Shown here piece after piece: positions 1-11,390 of a DNA stretch of 64,000 nucleotides. The notes below the pieces were generated by a model that made no database searches, was not told where the DNA came from, and worked only from the letters and a program-made list of their open reading frames with translations. Source of the stretch: Endomychus coccineus (Eukaryota > Arthropoda > Insecta > Coleoptera > Endomychidae). A program made the translations under genes and the position numbers. The number at the start of each line of letters is the position of its first letter. The first letter of the stretch is position 1. The DNA lies in NCBI GenBank assembly GCA_958510875.1, contig OY294069.1:166841111-166905110 (forward strand), read 5' to 3'.

Positions 1-190
1 ATCTAAGACACTTTGAGCTGTCGTCTGAACACTATTTAAAGGCAGTCTTTTGAATTCTTGCGACAAAGATGCAGCCGATGCAGCTTCCCTCCGATTATTA
101 TAAAACTTGAATGTAGAATTATCGTTTTTTGTCGTGATATACAATTTTTCAATATTAGTCACCCGAGAGAGCGCAACATAAACGAGTTCC
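1..190 (-). pseudogene. Helitron-type PIF1 helicase, C-terminal fragment (runs off left edge)
   Basis: Read on the minus strand, about 60 codons stay open and begin with LVYVALSRVTNIEKLYI, the signature of superfamily-1 helicase motif VI in PIF1-like helicases of Helitron Rep/Hel proteins. The part after the motif (TTKNDNSTFKFYNNRREAAS) matches the tail usually seen in these proteins. Upstream of the motif (above position 190) the frame hits a stop and the sequence turns into a direct repeat, so the upstream helicase domains are missing or interrupted. Helitrons move by rolling-circle replication in the nucleus. The protein continues beyond position 1, so its true end is not visible. A cellular PIF1 helicase is less likely, given the broken upstream part and the surrounding repeats. 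Confidence 0.7.
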
Positions 191-191
191 T

Positions 192-654
192 GTTATTTTT
201 CGTTACGGAATTCCTTGATTCGGTCGCCGCGCTCAAAGCCCGCGATAAAAGCTTTATGCAATATATGCAATAGATTAATAGAAACAGGTACTCTCAGGTC
301 TCTGCTACACGCGTCTAACGTATAAACTCTAACTGACGCGTAGCGAGCTCCTAGAGGCATATGTCAAAATGATTTCGTTCGTAGCTAATTACAGAGGACG
401 TCTGGAGTTCATGCAATTATGTTTTTAGATAATTCGAAACTTCTAATTTCGATAGGCCACGTGAAAATCCCGGAGTCTAAAGCGCTAGAGTGTTATAACA
501 TTCGTATGAAATAGCGAAATATCTCACTTTTAGAAACTTCAAATTAATTAATTAATTTGACACATGTTAGGTGTTTAGGTCTTACATTATTTTTCGTTAC
601 GGAATTTCTTGATTCGGTCGCCGCGCTCAAAGCCCGCGATAAAAGCTATATGCA
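192..654. repeat. 79-bp direct repeat flanking a truncated dispersed element
   Basis: A GC-richer segment at about 193-271 (containing CGGTCGCCGCGCTCAAAGCC) recurs almost unchanged at about 588-654. Between them lies 272-566, which is the reverse complement of about 54245-54615, the inner part of the TIR element described at 54169-55088. The duplicated flank is far too long for an ordinary target-site duplication, so segmental duplication or rearrangement is more likely. Confidence 0.7.
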
Positions 655-669
655 ATAGCTTAAAAACAT

Positions 670-1590
670 ATCGAAATGTCAAAATGAACATTTTATTCCA
701 GATTCCCAGTACTACGGTTTGTCAACTTCTGGAACATTCCAATTACAGGCCTCGTCATGGCTACCCCGGTACTAGTTACAAACCTATGTCATAGTATTTT
801 GAGATGTATCTCAGTTATATTATAAATAAAAATAATCACCCTTATCCACTAAAAATATTATTAAAGTGCTGAGGACCTTCCGGCTACAAAGTAGCCATCA
901 TCAGAATAAACTAAATTATAAATCAAAAAGTGCCTGCTTGAATACTATTTGGGGATAATAGTGCAACAAGGGGTTGCCGTCAGCAGGAGATAAATCGAAA
1001 TTCAATAAATTGCTTTTTCGTTACACCTCCTAAATACAGTGGATGGAAGAATATTGCATTACGCCCCGCTTCTCGTTCTAATTCCCTCAAGTCAATCCAA
1101 TAGAATTTTATAGTGTTCAAGTTATAAAATACAAAATTGAAATTTTCACAACGACAGATGGCAACGAGACTGAAGAATGTTTGATATTGTATAAGGGGGG
1201 GGGGGGGTGCACATATCGATGTTTCTATAAGGTATATGATCAATTGATCATAGTTTATTATTATCGATTTTGCCTGGAATTAGTTTTGACCATATCGAGA
1301 ATTGATAATTAATTATCAAGTTTCCCTTATATGAATGAATAAATAAAAGATATCTAATTGTCAAAATGGAGATTTCGTTCCTCGTACTACTACTGTTTTT
1401 TATTTTCTGGAACACCCCAATCACAGTCTTCGTCACGGCTACCCCAGTCCTAGTTACAAACCTATGTCATAGTATTTTGAGAAGTATCTTAGTTATACTT
1501 TGAATAGAAAGTAATCACGCTTATCCACTGAAAATACTATTGAAGTACTACTGAGGACCTATCGGCTATCAAGTAGCCATCATCTTAATA
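670..1590. repeat. Dispersed repeat with CTGATGA-hairpin motif, two direct copies
   Basis: Two related segments (about 670-905 and 1360-1582) share a block around CTATGTCATAGTATTTTGAG and end in a hairpin which on the minus strand reads CTGATGATGGCTAC...GTAGCCG-AAGGTCCTCAG. Further copies lie at about 10880-10960 and 12400-12600 (same orientation) and 21080-21330 (opposite orientation). The CTGATGA plus hairpin plus GAAA layout resembles a hammerhead core, but stem I is not formed here. A 13-base G run lies between the copies at 1195-1207. Family unknown. Confidence 0.6.
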
Positions 1591-3905
1591 AAAATGAGCT
1601 TGTACATTGTACAAATAACCAAAATATTCAAGGTGACGCATTCGAGCAACAAAATTAATTTTTGGCGAAAACGGTTCATCAAATTTACGTTTTTCATACA
1701 CCGATGTGAAGAGGCTTCCAAGACCTTTCAAATGACGTATCACTCAACCCCTCTCCTCTTTTCAATTTTGAGGGGTTGAAGCGCCCCCTATTAGGAGGTG
1801 GCTCGTTCATGTCTCAAATATACGTCAAAAGATGTCCCCCAAACAAAATCATTCGACGTGTTTCGGGAGATTTTTCCACTCACTATGGGATAAAAAATAT
1901 ACGGGGTGGCTCGTCTCAGATGGAACACCTTGTATAATAATATACAAAGTGTATATCGATCGATATCTCAAAAGTCAACATAGAATTTTTTTGAAAATTT
2001 GGCAGTTGACCAGAGTCAATTAGCACTATTTATCTAAAATATTTTCAAGGATATTATACCGGAAGTCGATACAACTTCGTTATTTTAATCGGAACACCCT
2101 ATAATTTAAAGCATTTTCAGATTCTACGGATAATTCTAGGTACATTTCATTCATCATGCCCTTCACCCAAATTCAACAGTTCTTGAGATATTTGCAATTT
2201 TAGAGCATAAATTACAAATGCAGACCCATAGTTAATTGACATTTTCTTCAAAATGGCAGCATATTTCGTAACGCGCTTCTGGCATTTTGTAGCTAAGGAC
2301 TTAGCGCAGGGAAATACCATGAAGAAAATTTCCGATCTTGTACAGGGTGCTTACAAAAAATTATTGTACCGTTAATTCAAAAAATGCCAAAAACTTCAAA
2401 TTTTCAAATGGAAACCTTTATTTGTTTTATAGTAACCGTATTCAGCACAAAAAATCAGGGAAACTTTGTGTTGGCCTGATTTTCGATTTACTCATAAGAT
2501 ACTACTTATCCACCTCTTTCAAGTGGGCATTTTTAAGTTTTGCTGTTTTTTTATTTATTAGTTTGAGAGAATGTATTATTGTATGGATGTCAATGGAGGA
2601 CAATTTGAACATTTGATTTAAACACCCAGATTTAATTTTTTTCATTGTAAGCATGATAACACAATTAAATTTTCTTACGAATGTGATTTTTTGAAGATTG
2701 TTTAAGTTTGTAAAAAAGGCTTAATAAAAATGAGCTTGTACATTATACAAATAACGAAAATATTCAAGGTGGCGCATTCGAGCAAAAAAAATTGATTTTT
2801 GGCGAAAACATTTCATCAAATTTACGTTTTTCATACACCGTTGTAAAGAGGCTTCCAAGACCTTCCAAATGACGTATCACTCAACCCCTCTCCCCTATTC
2901 AATTTTGAGGGGTTGAAGCGCCCCCTATTAGGGGGTTGCTCGTTCAAGTTCAAATATACGTCAAAAGATGGCCCCCAAACAGAATCATTCGACATGTTTC
3001 GTGAGATTTTTCCACTCACTATGGGATAAGAAATATACGGGGTGGCTCGTCTGAGATGGAACATCCTGTATTGCCGGCTGAAGTTGTTTACATAAACACA
3101 TGTAAAAATAATAAACGTATAATTGTCGTCGACTTTTCGTGTTTTTAAAAATTAACAACAATTAATAAAATTTATAAATTAAATATTCAAATCTATTTTT
3201 TCCTAGAAATAATTAGTGGCACTCACTCAAACTTGCACAGAATATTATTCTAATAGTGTTATTCCATTTAAATAAGCATTTCTATTCAGATGTTTTTTTT
3301 AATTTGAAGATTTGACCACGTCCCCATAAGCTTTCATGTTAACATGTTGTTTTTTGACTTGATATATTTAAAAAATGGTGTGTCGCAACCTTCCCTAAAA
3401 TTAGACGTATTCTTATATTGTTATTCTCTAAGGTCTGTGAAAATTTCAAAAAATGTTATCATAAAAAACTATTTCTACCGAACTTCCTTAAGCGAATAAT
3501 ACATGTATTGTTGAAAACAGAAAATTTCTCTAATGAAACAATTACTTTAATAAATGTTCAAAATCAAAATGTACAGCATGTGTCGCTTCCTTGATTGCTT
3601 CTGATTTTAAATTTATTCAATTATTATTTCAAAATTTTTTTATGAGCATCCTGTACAAGATCCGAAACTTTCTTCATGGTATTTTCCTGCTCTAAGTCTC
3701 AAAAACGGTTGAATTTAGGTATAGGATATAATGGATTGAATGTACCTAGAATTTTCCGTAGAATCCAAAAATGTGAAAAATAATAGGATGTTTGTTGTCA
3801 TCGACTTCCGGTATAACCAGAAGTAGCGCACCTTGGAAATATTTTAGATAAATGGTACTCATTGACTTTGGTCAGCTGCCAAATTTATTTTTTGATGCAG
3901 TTCGT
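1583..3905. repeat. Composite repeat: direct copies plus an inverted arm
   Basis: Block A at 1583-1935 recurs at 2720-3072 in the same orientation with only scattered differences; both end in GGAACA(C/T)C(T/C)TGTAT. Block B at about 1985-2385 (containing TATACCGGAAGTCGAT) recurs as reverse complement at about 3620-3900. The ending resembles the TACAGG-type termini of non-autonomous DNA transposons. No coding sequence was recognised. Confidence 0.75.
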
Positions 3906-5246
3906 GGTGAGACATTCTGTATATTATATGTCATGCAGCACAAAATTGAAAAATTAATAAGAAAATCACCTTTTTAAGAATACAATCAGCAGAAATGTTC
4001 CCAAAAAAGATCAATCGGCGTTTTTATAGAAATTATGCAAACTCCACATAATCCCCAGAACGACAATAATATTCATCATATAAGAAACTATATAAAAACA
4101 TACAGAAACAATCGGTATTCATGATGAAGTGTGTTCAGTGAAGTTCACGATAAGGATCGGAAATAACATCTAATTGCATGTAGCAAGGAGTTTTTATGCT
4201 TCTTCATTTTATCGATCGCCGTTATTCCATCCGCAAATTTTAATCACGAATTGGCATTACCACGTCCGTTACAACGGATTAACGTGATCGACAAAATACG
4301 AGGGATACGATCGGATGTTTTTGACAGCCAGAATCTCTGGGATGAAATTAAATTTCAGACACTTACTCGTGGAAGAAATCCTTTTTGAAGGCTTCGTAAA
4401 ATGTAGGTTCCAACATGACGAAACAAAGATGAGGCGGCAAAGTTGATTTTAGCGTAAAATATCGAATAACTAACCGAACAATATTCGTTGGAGGATCTCG
4501 CAGGACGGGGCCGGCCACGTGGTCTCGATACCTCGACGATAACACTTCTCACGACGCGTGTCACTACAGCAGAGGAAGATTAGACCGTGATATCAAATGG
4601 AAAATGCATTGGCATGTTCGAGAATCAGGTAGAGGGGATCGTGAATTTTCTTGACTGTCTTCCACGAGTCGGATCTCCTAAAGTATAACTAATTTCCAAA
4701 GCATTATGTTCGTTTGAATCAAACATATAGTATTCTGCTAATTCTTCCCTACATTGTTGAACAACTGCCTCATTGGCTGATAACTCGACGAGTATATTCA
4801 TAAAGAAAGAAAGTTATTACAAAAAGTACAACTCTGACCACAAAAGGATGTGAACAAAGCTACTAACAGGCGACAAAGGTTTTGACCTGCTGGTGGGTCT
4901 AGTCAAAACAATGTAACAGCTCATTAAATAGGCAACTCATATTTAAATCTTCATAATACGAGCTCGGCCAATACCCTCTATAGTAGAAGGCCTGAACCCT
5001 CGATGGTGACGTTACAAGCCAGAGGCTATGTTATCACTGGTATCCCGTACGTTCTCACACCATGCTACAAAACCGACAGCAAAATGAATTTTTTTTATTG
5101 TTTTGAACTTATAATATAAGCCTTTCCTGCTTAAACGGGGTTGCCAGACGAGAACTGAGTCCTTAGTTGCACCCCATCTGCTTTTCATCAATGTAAAGAT
5201 CCTTATCTTTTCTGATGGTTCTATTTGAAATTCCCCGAGCTACGTT
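3906..5246. other. Unassigned stretch
   Basis: No gene recognised. Short overlapping open frames on the minus strand at about 4355-4564 show no known motif. I saw no clear repeat structure here. Confidence 0.5.
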
Positions 5247-5271
5247 ATTTAGCACTAACACATATGCTTAT

Positions 5272-5309
5272 TATTTTCGTTTCGGTCTCACGACCATCTT
5301 CAGAAGACG
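5272..5309 (-). ncRNA. Hammerhead-like motif, truncated
   Basis: On the minus strand the core CTGAAGA, the hairpin GGTC-GTGA-GACC and GAAAC are present. Twelve bases containing stem III, the cleavage site and the 3' half of stem I are missing relative to the copy at 6140. The missing piece is bounded by a CG dinucleotide in the longer copy, suggesting a short-homology deletion. It should be inactive. Confidence 0.5.
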
Positions 5310-6139
5310 TATCACTGTATAAAACGTGGTTTCGTAGAACTAATTGTATCACCACAAGGCGTCCTTATCGCACAAATTTCAATTAAAAATGCCCACGTCG
5401 CCGCAACGAACAGAAACACGAACAATTGAAATTATAACACATTAATGTTTTAAGTATAAATTAAGGATTAAATGTTGTGCATAAACCTACTAACTATAGT
5501 GGGAAATATTTTTCAAAATCGAAACCGTCAATAACTAAAGATAAACAAACCCACACATAATACAATTAAATTTTTTAGATTGCGATGGAACTTATACGGG
5601 AATCTCTGAACAATATTTAGAGAAAAAAATAAGGAAGTGTTATTATGTTCAATTGAGTCACATAGGATTATATCCTCGACTCTTATTCTAATGAATAATA
5701 ATAGTAATAATAATAATAATAAGTATTGTACAAGAGACAAAAACTTAACCATAATATTTTTACTAAGGACACCAATTATTATCAAAGACCTATTCTGGAT
5801 ATGATTCACATGAAATGTGACTCCAAGTATGTAAATCATAGAACAGATATTCAATCATTGAGCCAGATTTATAGTAATTTAATCAATTAAGACCCTTGTA
5901 AATTCCTACATGCGTCTCTAGAATGTTAGAAGTATATTTTATGTAGAATCCTTAGATAGCAATATTTCTAATAAGGTCTGGTAACCTTTCTCTATTACCT
6001 CGAACGTTACGTTTTTAGTTCAGTCCTTCAGTCAGTCGTATTTCGTATTGTGATTCGATATGAATTTAGAGTTTATAAGATTATTGCTTGGCAGCGGATT
6101 CTCAATTATTTCTAAGAAATCACGTTTTATACAGTGATA

Positions 6140-6183
6140 CGTCCTCTGATGATGGTCGTGAGACCGAAACGTATGTAAAGACG
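6140..6183 (+). ncRNA. Candidate type I hammerhead ribozyme
   Basis: All parts of a hammerhead can be drawn. Stem I pairs CGTC-C-T (6140-6145) with A-A-GACG (6178-6183), five of six positions. The invariant CTGATGA is at 6146-6152. Stem II is GGTC/GACC with a GTGA tetraloop (6154-6165). GAAA is at 6166-6169. A tiny stem III (AC/GT around GTAT) leads to a cleavage position after A6177. The deviation from the textbook core is one extra T (6153) between CTGATGA and stem II; the other hammerhead-like copies in this window have it too. Hammerheads with tiny stem III are known in the terminal repeats of Penelope-like retroelements. Confidence 0.6.
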
Positions 6184-6215
6184 AAAATAATAAGCATATG
6201 TGTTAGTGTGACCTA

Positions 6216-6857
6216 TTTCCCGAGAATTTTATATATACCTCATCAAATCAATACGAAACTAACCAATATAATACATTTTTTAAAACTTGATTTTCGAATC
6301 ATCTTCTATGTTACCTTTAACGATAAGTTCCTGGAAAATGTCCTATGATCGTTGCCTGTCAATGTGAGTTTTTAAATTCATTATTTTCGACCAAGTTAAT
6401 ATAATACTCATAAACGTGGGTAAGGATTTGGAATGCTTTTCTATATTTTAATCAAATTGAAGTAGAGCCTGTATGACATATTTATAGAACATCTTTTGGG
6501 GTACTGTATTTTGAGACTGCACCTTATTACATTTTCTTGAAAAGGTTTGCTGAAGTTTCTCTCCGTCTGTCCTATATAAGCAGAACTACAATCATTACGT
6601 TTAAAATTATTAGCTCCTGATTTTTTTCCTTTGTGGATTTTGAATTATTTGTATATAATATGAATTATAACTTGTTCGGAGCTGAAAAAGCTGAAAGTTA
6701 CGGTTTAATTATTTTTTTTCATAAATTTATATATTTTTCCCACATACGTTGAATATACTAAATTGGATTATGGTTTTCCTCAAATGTAGGGGCTATTTAA
6801 TTATTTTTTGTTCCAATATTTCATTTATTACATTATCAGCATTCTGAAAAATGAATT
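6216..6857. other. Unassigned AT-rich stretch
   Basis: No gene, RNA or repeat recognised before the left TA of the mariner insertion. Confidence 0.5.
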
Positions 6858-6859
6858 TA

Positions 6860-8191
6860 CGAGGCATGTTTTTTAAGTAAGTACCGTTTCGAAATTCCGC
6901 CGCTGTAACGTTGCGATCGGTTGTCCACGCATACGCGCTGGTTACCTACATCTCTTGTCTATGCACTGATTCCATTACAGTCTGATTCTTCATTGTATAC
7001 GTTGTTTACTGAGTGTTTAAGATGCCCCCGACAATCGTGAGTCCCGCCGATTGTGAAGTACGGGCTGTTATACGATTTCTTAGTGCTAAAGGCGTGAAAC
7101 CAATCGATATTCATCGTGAGATCTGTGAAGTTTACGGACAAAACATTATGAGTGATGGAATGGTAAGGAAATAGGTGAGAGCATTTAAAGATGGTCGCAC
7201 AAATGTGCATGATGAAGAACGGAGTGGGCGTCCTTCGGTCGTTAATGAAGATTTGGTGCAGAAAGTGGACAAAAAGGTGAGAGAAAACAGACGCTTTACA
7301 ATTTCATCATTGTGCGACTGCTTTCCTCGATATTCTCGTAGTGTTTTGTATCGCATTGTGACCGAGAACTTGAATTATCGGAAATTGTGTTCACGTTGGG
7401 TTCCAAAAATGTTGACGGATTTGCACAAAACCCAACGTTTAGGCAGTGCATTGACTTTCCTTGAGCGGTACCACAATGAAGGTGAAGATTTTTTAGACCA
7501 AATTGTTACTGGTGACGAAACATGGGTGGCCTACGTCACACCAGAATCGAAACAACAATCCATGGAATGGCGACATTCATCATCACCCAAAAAAGTGAAG
7601 TTTAAGCAAACAATTTCTGCCCGAAAAATCATGTGCACAGTTTTTTGGGACAAAAAAGGAGTATTGCTAGTGGAGTTTCTGCCTCGTAATGAGACAATCA
7701 ATGCAGCGTCTTATTGTGAGACATTGAACAATCTGCGTCGTGCAATCCAGAACAAAAGACGTGGCAAGTTGCGTAAGGGTATCGTTTTGCTGCATGACAA
7801 TGCCCGTCCACATGTGGCTAATCGGACCAAAGATCTCATCAAATCTTTTCAATGGGAAACTCTAGATCATCCTCCATACAGCCCTGATCTGGCGCCCAGC
7901 GACTACCATTTGTTCCTGCACTTGAAGAAACACCTGGGCGGTCAGCGTCTTCAAGACGATAACGAAGTCAAAACATTTGTGATGCAGTGGTTAACAAGTC
8001 AGGCGGCAGGATTTTATGAGGAGGGTATTCAAAAACTGGTGCCACGTTATGACAAGTGCCTCAATATTCACGGAAATTATGTAGAAAAGTAGATTAAGGT
8101 ACAGGCTTTCATGTAAAAATAAAATTATTGCGATATCTTTGCACGTCTTTTTTTAATTCCAAAACGGTACTTACTTAAAAAACATGCCTCG
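6860..8191 (+). mobile_element. Mariner element with perfect 30-bp TIRs and TA target duplication
   Basis: The left end 6860-6889 (starts CGAGGCATGTTTTTTAAGTA) is the exact reverse complement of 8162-8191, and both ends are flanked by TA (6858-6859 and 8192-8193), the mariner target. Beyond 30 bases the similarity continues imperfectly. The total length of 1332 bp is normal for a full-length mariner. Perfect ends indicate a young insertion. It carries one transposase gene (7022-8092) broken by a single stop. Confidence 0.95.
7022..8092 (+). pseudogene. Mariner transposase (DD34D) with one in-frame stop
   Basis: Starting at ATG 7022 (MPPTIVSPADCEVRAV) the frame covers 357 codons including the terminal stop, the usual mariner length. 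It is open except for TAG at 7172-7174 (codon 51), where related transposases have tryptophan (VRK-stop-VRAFKDGR). The N-terminal half holds the helix-turn-helix DNA-binding region. The catalytic triad is complete: D165 in VTGDETWV, D259 in LHDNARPH and D294 in YSPDLAPSDYHLF, with 34 residues between the last two. The enzyme would cut and paste the element between TA dinucleotides. Because of the early stop this copy should not make full-length protein; an internal start is conceivable but would lack much of the DNA-binding domain. No other lesion was seen. Confidence 0.95.
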
Positions 8192-8193
8192 TA

Positions 8194-8934
8194 TATCAAA
8201 TAGACCATAGAAATAAGTAATTTTTGTTGCATATGCCAGTGTATCGAAACGCTTACGTAACATTCTATTGAGAATGAAGTAATACAGTGAAATCTTCATC
8301 TGATAAGCGGATCAATCGAGATTTGGAGGATGTAATCGGTTTAACGTATTGCTGTAATTTGTAGGGACTTCCCCCACGGGTTACGTCGGTTCTTGGGCCA
8401 TGTATGATGAGTGTAGCTTATCGCATGCTTCTTTCTAACTTCCAATCATCAATAAAATCCAATACGCTATAGATGCCCCAGGTATTATCTAAAAGAGAAT
8501 CGCGGGTATTGCGTGTATTTTGTTTTCCAATATCCCCATTTTCATTCAGTGGAAGTGAATGTTTGTTTCAAATGGACTCTCGTAAATAATAGGCACATAC
8601 GAGACAGCCTTTAGATGTTGGTTCCATTTATCCTTTAATTTACCACGACTAGGAAGGTTATTAACAGTCTGAGTTTGTCGATGCAGCTATCCAAAGTGGA
8701 ATGCACCACTCGGCGAAACTATCCCATTTATTGAGTTGACGTATAACTGTATAGACCAGTCTCATATTTTATAATTATTGAATTCTAAAGAAATAATACA
8801 ACGAATTATAATATCAGCAGTTGCATGGTGAAGTCAAATACATTATAATATGAGAGTTATGAAAGTTTCAATCATAATTACTGTAGAGACTGATTCGAAT
8901 ATAATATATAACGTTATATACGTTACTTAGTTTC
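8194..8934. other. Unassigned stretch
   Basis: No coding, RNA or repeat feature recognised. Confidence 0.5.
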
Positions 8935-9075
8935 TAATTGCTTGAATGATGTTGATAATTATTTCAGTTCGGAATTATAGATAATTACCCTTGGGAAGAG
9001 ATTGTTACCGACATCTGTGATTTAATGGCGCAAATCGATAATTTCTCAGTAATGTTCGGAACTCGAGAAAGGTGT
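8935..9075. repeat. Dispersed repeat with second copy near 53.8 kb
   Basis: The block around CGGAATTATAGATAATTA and TTAATGGCGCAAATCGAT is also present at about 53765-53905 in the same orientation. It directly precedes a Jockey-like LINE fragment, so it may be part of that element's flank. Family unknown. Confidence 0.6.
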
Positions 9076-9089
9076 CACGGAAAAAAATT

Positions 9090-9370
9090 AAAACCTTGAA
9101 TTCGGCCAAATATCTGTAAGGTACTACTTTAATAAGCTACTCGGACGTGACATTTTGAAAATTTTAACTGCCGTCGAGCAGTTCAAAGCTGGTTGAAGGG
9201 ATGACCTGCTGGAGCTCGTCCAGTCTGCATATCTATAATTGCTCGTTATAGAATAATGAACGAGATGTCCGACCATGGAAATATTTCCAGAAAAGGGAGA
9301 GATCGCCACCTTTTCACGATGTTCAAGTGGGGTCAACGGATTAGTAAGTGTGACATCGCAAACTGGACGA
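9090..9370 (-). pseudogene. Jockey-like LINE ORF2, C-terminal fragment
   Basis: The minus strand encodes DVTLTNPLTPLEHREKV followed by a GDLS-like and RRTRRA-like region in shifting frames. This parallels the better preserved fragment at 35277-35580 (DVTLTC...LEHRTMVGDLSRFYRY) and the one at 57500-57870. This is the post-RT C-terminal region of a Jockey-type retrotransposon protein. Several frameshifts are present, so it is a dead relic. Reverse transcriptase motifs are not visible in this piece. Confidence 0.6.
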
Positions 9371-10880
9371 TAAGCTCTTTCTGAATAGAGTTTAAGAACA
9401 TCAGTTCAGTTGTTGGCATTTAATAACTCATTCTGAGCATCCCGTTATGTGATGAAACAATGGAATAGTTATTGAAGTGTAAATTTGTGTTTTATCGACA
9501 TATCACTATTCAATTTGAATAAATTTACGCAAAGTTAATGCCGACATCATAAAAGTAATAGTTTCGAGGTGTAACTATTATATTTATGATGGTTTATTAT
9601 TGGAACTAAACGAATAAAATCCCGAATTTCGGAATACCTACTAGTATTTACAAACATCTAAATGGTGCTTACAATTATGTTAGAAACAAATGAACGATTT
9701 ATTGCAAATAGCGTTACATATGCTCTAGTCTGATCTTATAAAACATACTCTTTTTGATATTATACATAAATTTGTATCTATCTTTACATCTAACAAACAT
9801 AAATGTTTCGAGAAAATGTATCCTATTACATCGTTGGAGAGCTTATCGAAACACCTTTCTTCTAATGAAATAATATACAGGATATTCCATAGAGAATAAT
9901 AATGTTCTGCGTATTTTCTATTATGGTCACCTTGTATACTTTGCACATTTTTGAGAAATTTCTGCTAATGCATACTATTTTCCACCATATTGAAAGACTC
10001 CTTGCATAGGGATCGCGATTTCATCTCGACCGGTGAACACAGAGTGATTTTTCGAAGTAGATCCTTTTAACTCTAAAATGTCTAATAATTCGGAAACCGT
10101 TAACAAGAGACCCATGGTATGTTATGGCTTTCGAAATAATGATCACAGTATACGGTGTTTCATTGAAAAAACATAAGTTTGGTGTGTTACTTAGTAAAGA
10201 CCAATCTTTATATCAATGCAAGTATTTTCTTCTATTTGGGTATTTATTTCATGAGAGAAACCGCTTGGCAATATTTCCAATTGCAACGGAGCTATTGGAC
10301 TTTTTCGGGACTCTGGATCATCCTGTATGTACTCCTTTTTATATTTTTGTATTGTATCTTTATTCATTTTGAGTAAGCTAAGTGATCAAACATACTAATT
10401 GAACTATTTCACATAAATGCCATGGACAGTAAAAAAAAAATGTGCTAGTAAGTACTATATTTATGATCTATAATTTCATGTATTGTAATTCTGGGAGTAG
10501 TTAGTAGTCATTTTTCTTAATTTTTTGATACAAGTGAATTGTTGTCATAGATTTTATTTTATTTGGTTCAATTTTGTACAGGGTCCTGAGTAAGTGAAGC
10601 GTCATAGTCAGTCCTAGTATATTATAACAATATTGTATCTTTAAATTAAAAGGTTTCCTCCTTGTTTAGCACGTTGTTTTTTTTTAAGTTCTTTGCTATA
10701 AGGATACACAATTGCTTTTCTATAGAGCAAGTCAGAGCAATAGATATACAGTTTTTAGTAAGAATGATTTTTGAGATCCTTTTGATTGGTGTTAGGATTA
10801 TCCAAATAATTGATATTTACCCCACCCCAATCTACAATGCCATATTTTATATTTGGGACTGAACACTTGAAGAGTTTACA
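9371..10880. other. Unassigned AT-rich stretch
   Basis: No gene recognised. Two overlapping plus-strand open frames (10124-10376) are hydrophobic but match nothing I know. I saw no clear repeat. Confidence 0.45.
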
Positions 10881-10979
10881 AGCGTGGAAACACTATTACA
10901 CTAAAAATACTATTAAAGTACTAAGGACCTTTCAGCTATCAAGTTGCCATAATCAAAAACTTGAAATCAAACTTTTATT

Positions 10980-11390
10980 ATCCCAAAGTCATCTTCTGTT
11001 TTGACTGTTAGGTCATTTCAAGTTTCTGATTCACAAAAAATTGCCGTCATAAGCAAATCTTACAAATTCACCAGAACTTGTCAAATTTAGCAAATCTTTT
11101 ATTTACAAACTGAACAGAATAGAACCAAGCGTAGATCCTTGTGGAATCCGGTATTCCACAGTTCTTAGCCTACATAGTGTATTGCTTATTTGTACAAACT
11201 GTTTTCTATTTCGCAGGTAACTTCCCATCAGATTAGAATTTCTTCTAAGCCAATACAATATTTCTAGTTTCAATAAATGCGAGTGCCTTACCGTTACAAA
11301 TGCCTTCGCTGGGTCGACAAAAATGCTTAGCGATGGTTTACTGATATCTAATGCTTGATAAATCAACGTAGTTCTATGAACAACAAGTGT
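10980..11390 (-). pseudogene. LINE reverse transcriptase fragment
   Basis: The minus strand reads SKPSLSIFVDPAKAF (RT motif around the first catalytic Asp), GSYLRNRKQFVQISN, then RIPQGSTLGSILFSL (the PQG motif). The frame then shifts into RFAYDGNFL in place of the F/YADD active site. The order and spacing fit the palm of a non-LTR reverse transcriptase, resembling the LINE at 49.5 kb (SYLENRKQFVRLD, GVPQGTVIGPLLF). The second catalytic Asp pair is damaged and both ends are lost. It lies directly beside a CTGATGA-hairpin repeat at about 10880-10960. Confidence 0.75.

Larger units (their letters stand above)
5247..6215. mobile_element. Penelope-like terminal segments in inverted orientation, with decayed interior
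   Basis: The segment at 5247-5330 and its reverse complement at about 6105-6215 share roughly 90 bases, including a hammerhead-like motif and the block ATAATAAGCATATGTGTTAG. The block at about 5760-6003 between them is repeated in opposite orientation at 22868-23110. Penelope-like elements are known to carry direct or inverted terminal segments with hammerhead motifs; assignment to that class here rests on those motifs and on similar motifs beside Penelope coding relics elsewhere in the window. A (TAA)n run lies at about 5689-5721. A 108-codon minus-strand open frame (5528-5854) has no recognisable domain. Confidence 0.55.

Noticed and set aside
5528..5854. 108-codon minus-strand ORF as a membrane protein gene
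   Set aside because: The Leu run comes from the (TAA)n microsatellite read on the minus strand, and the rest lies in a decayed repeat also found at 23 kb.
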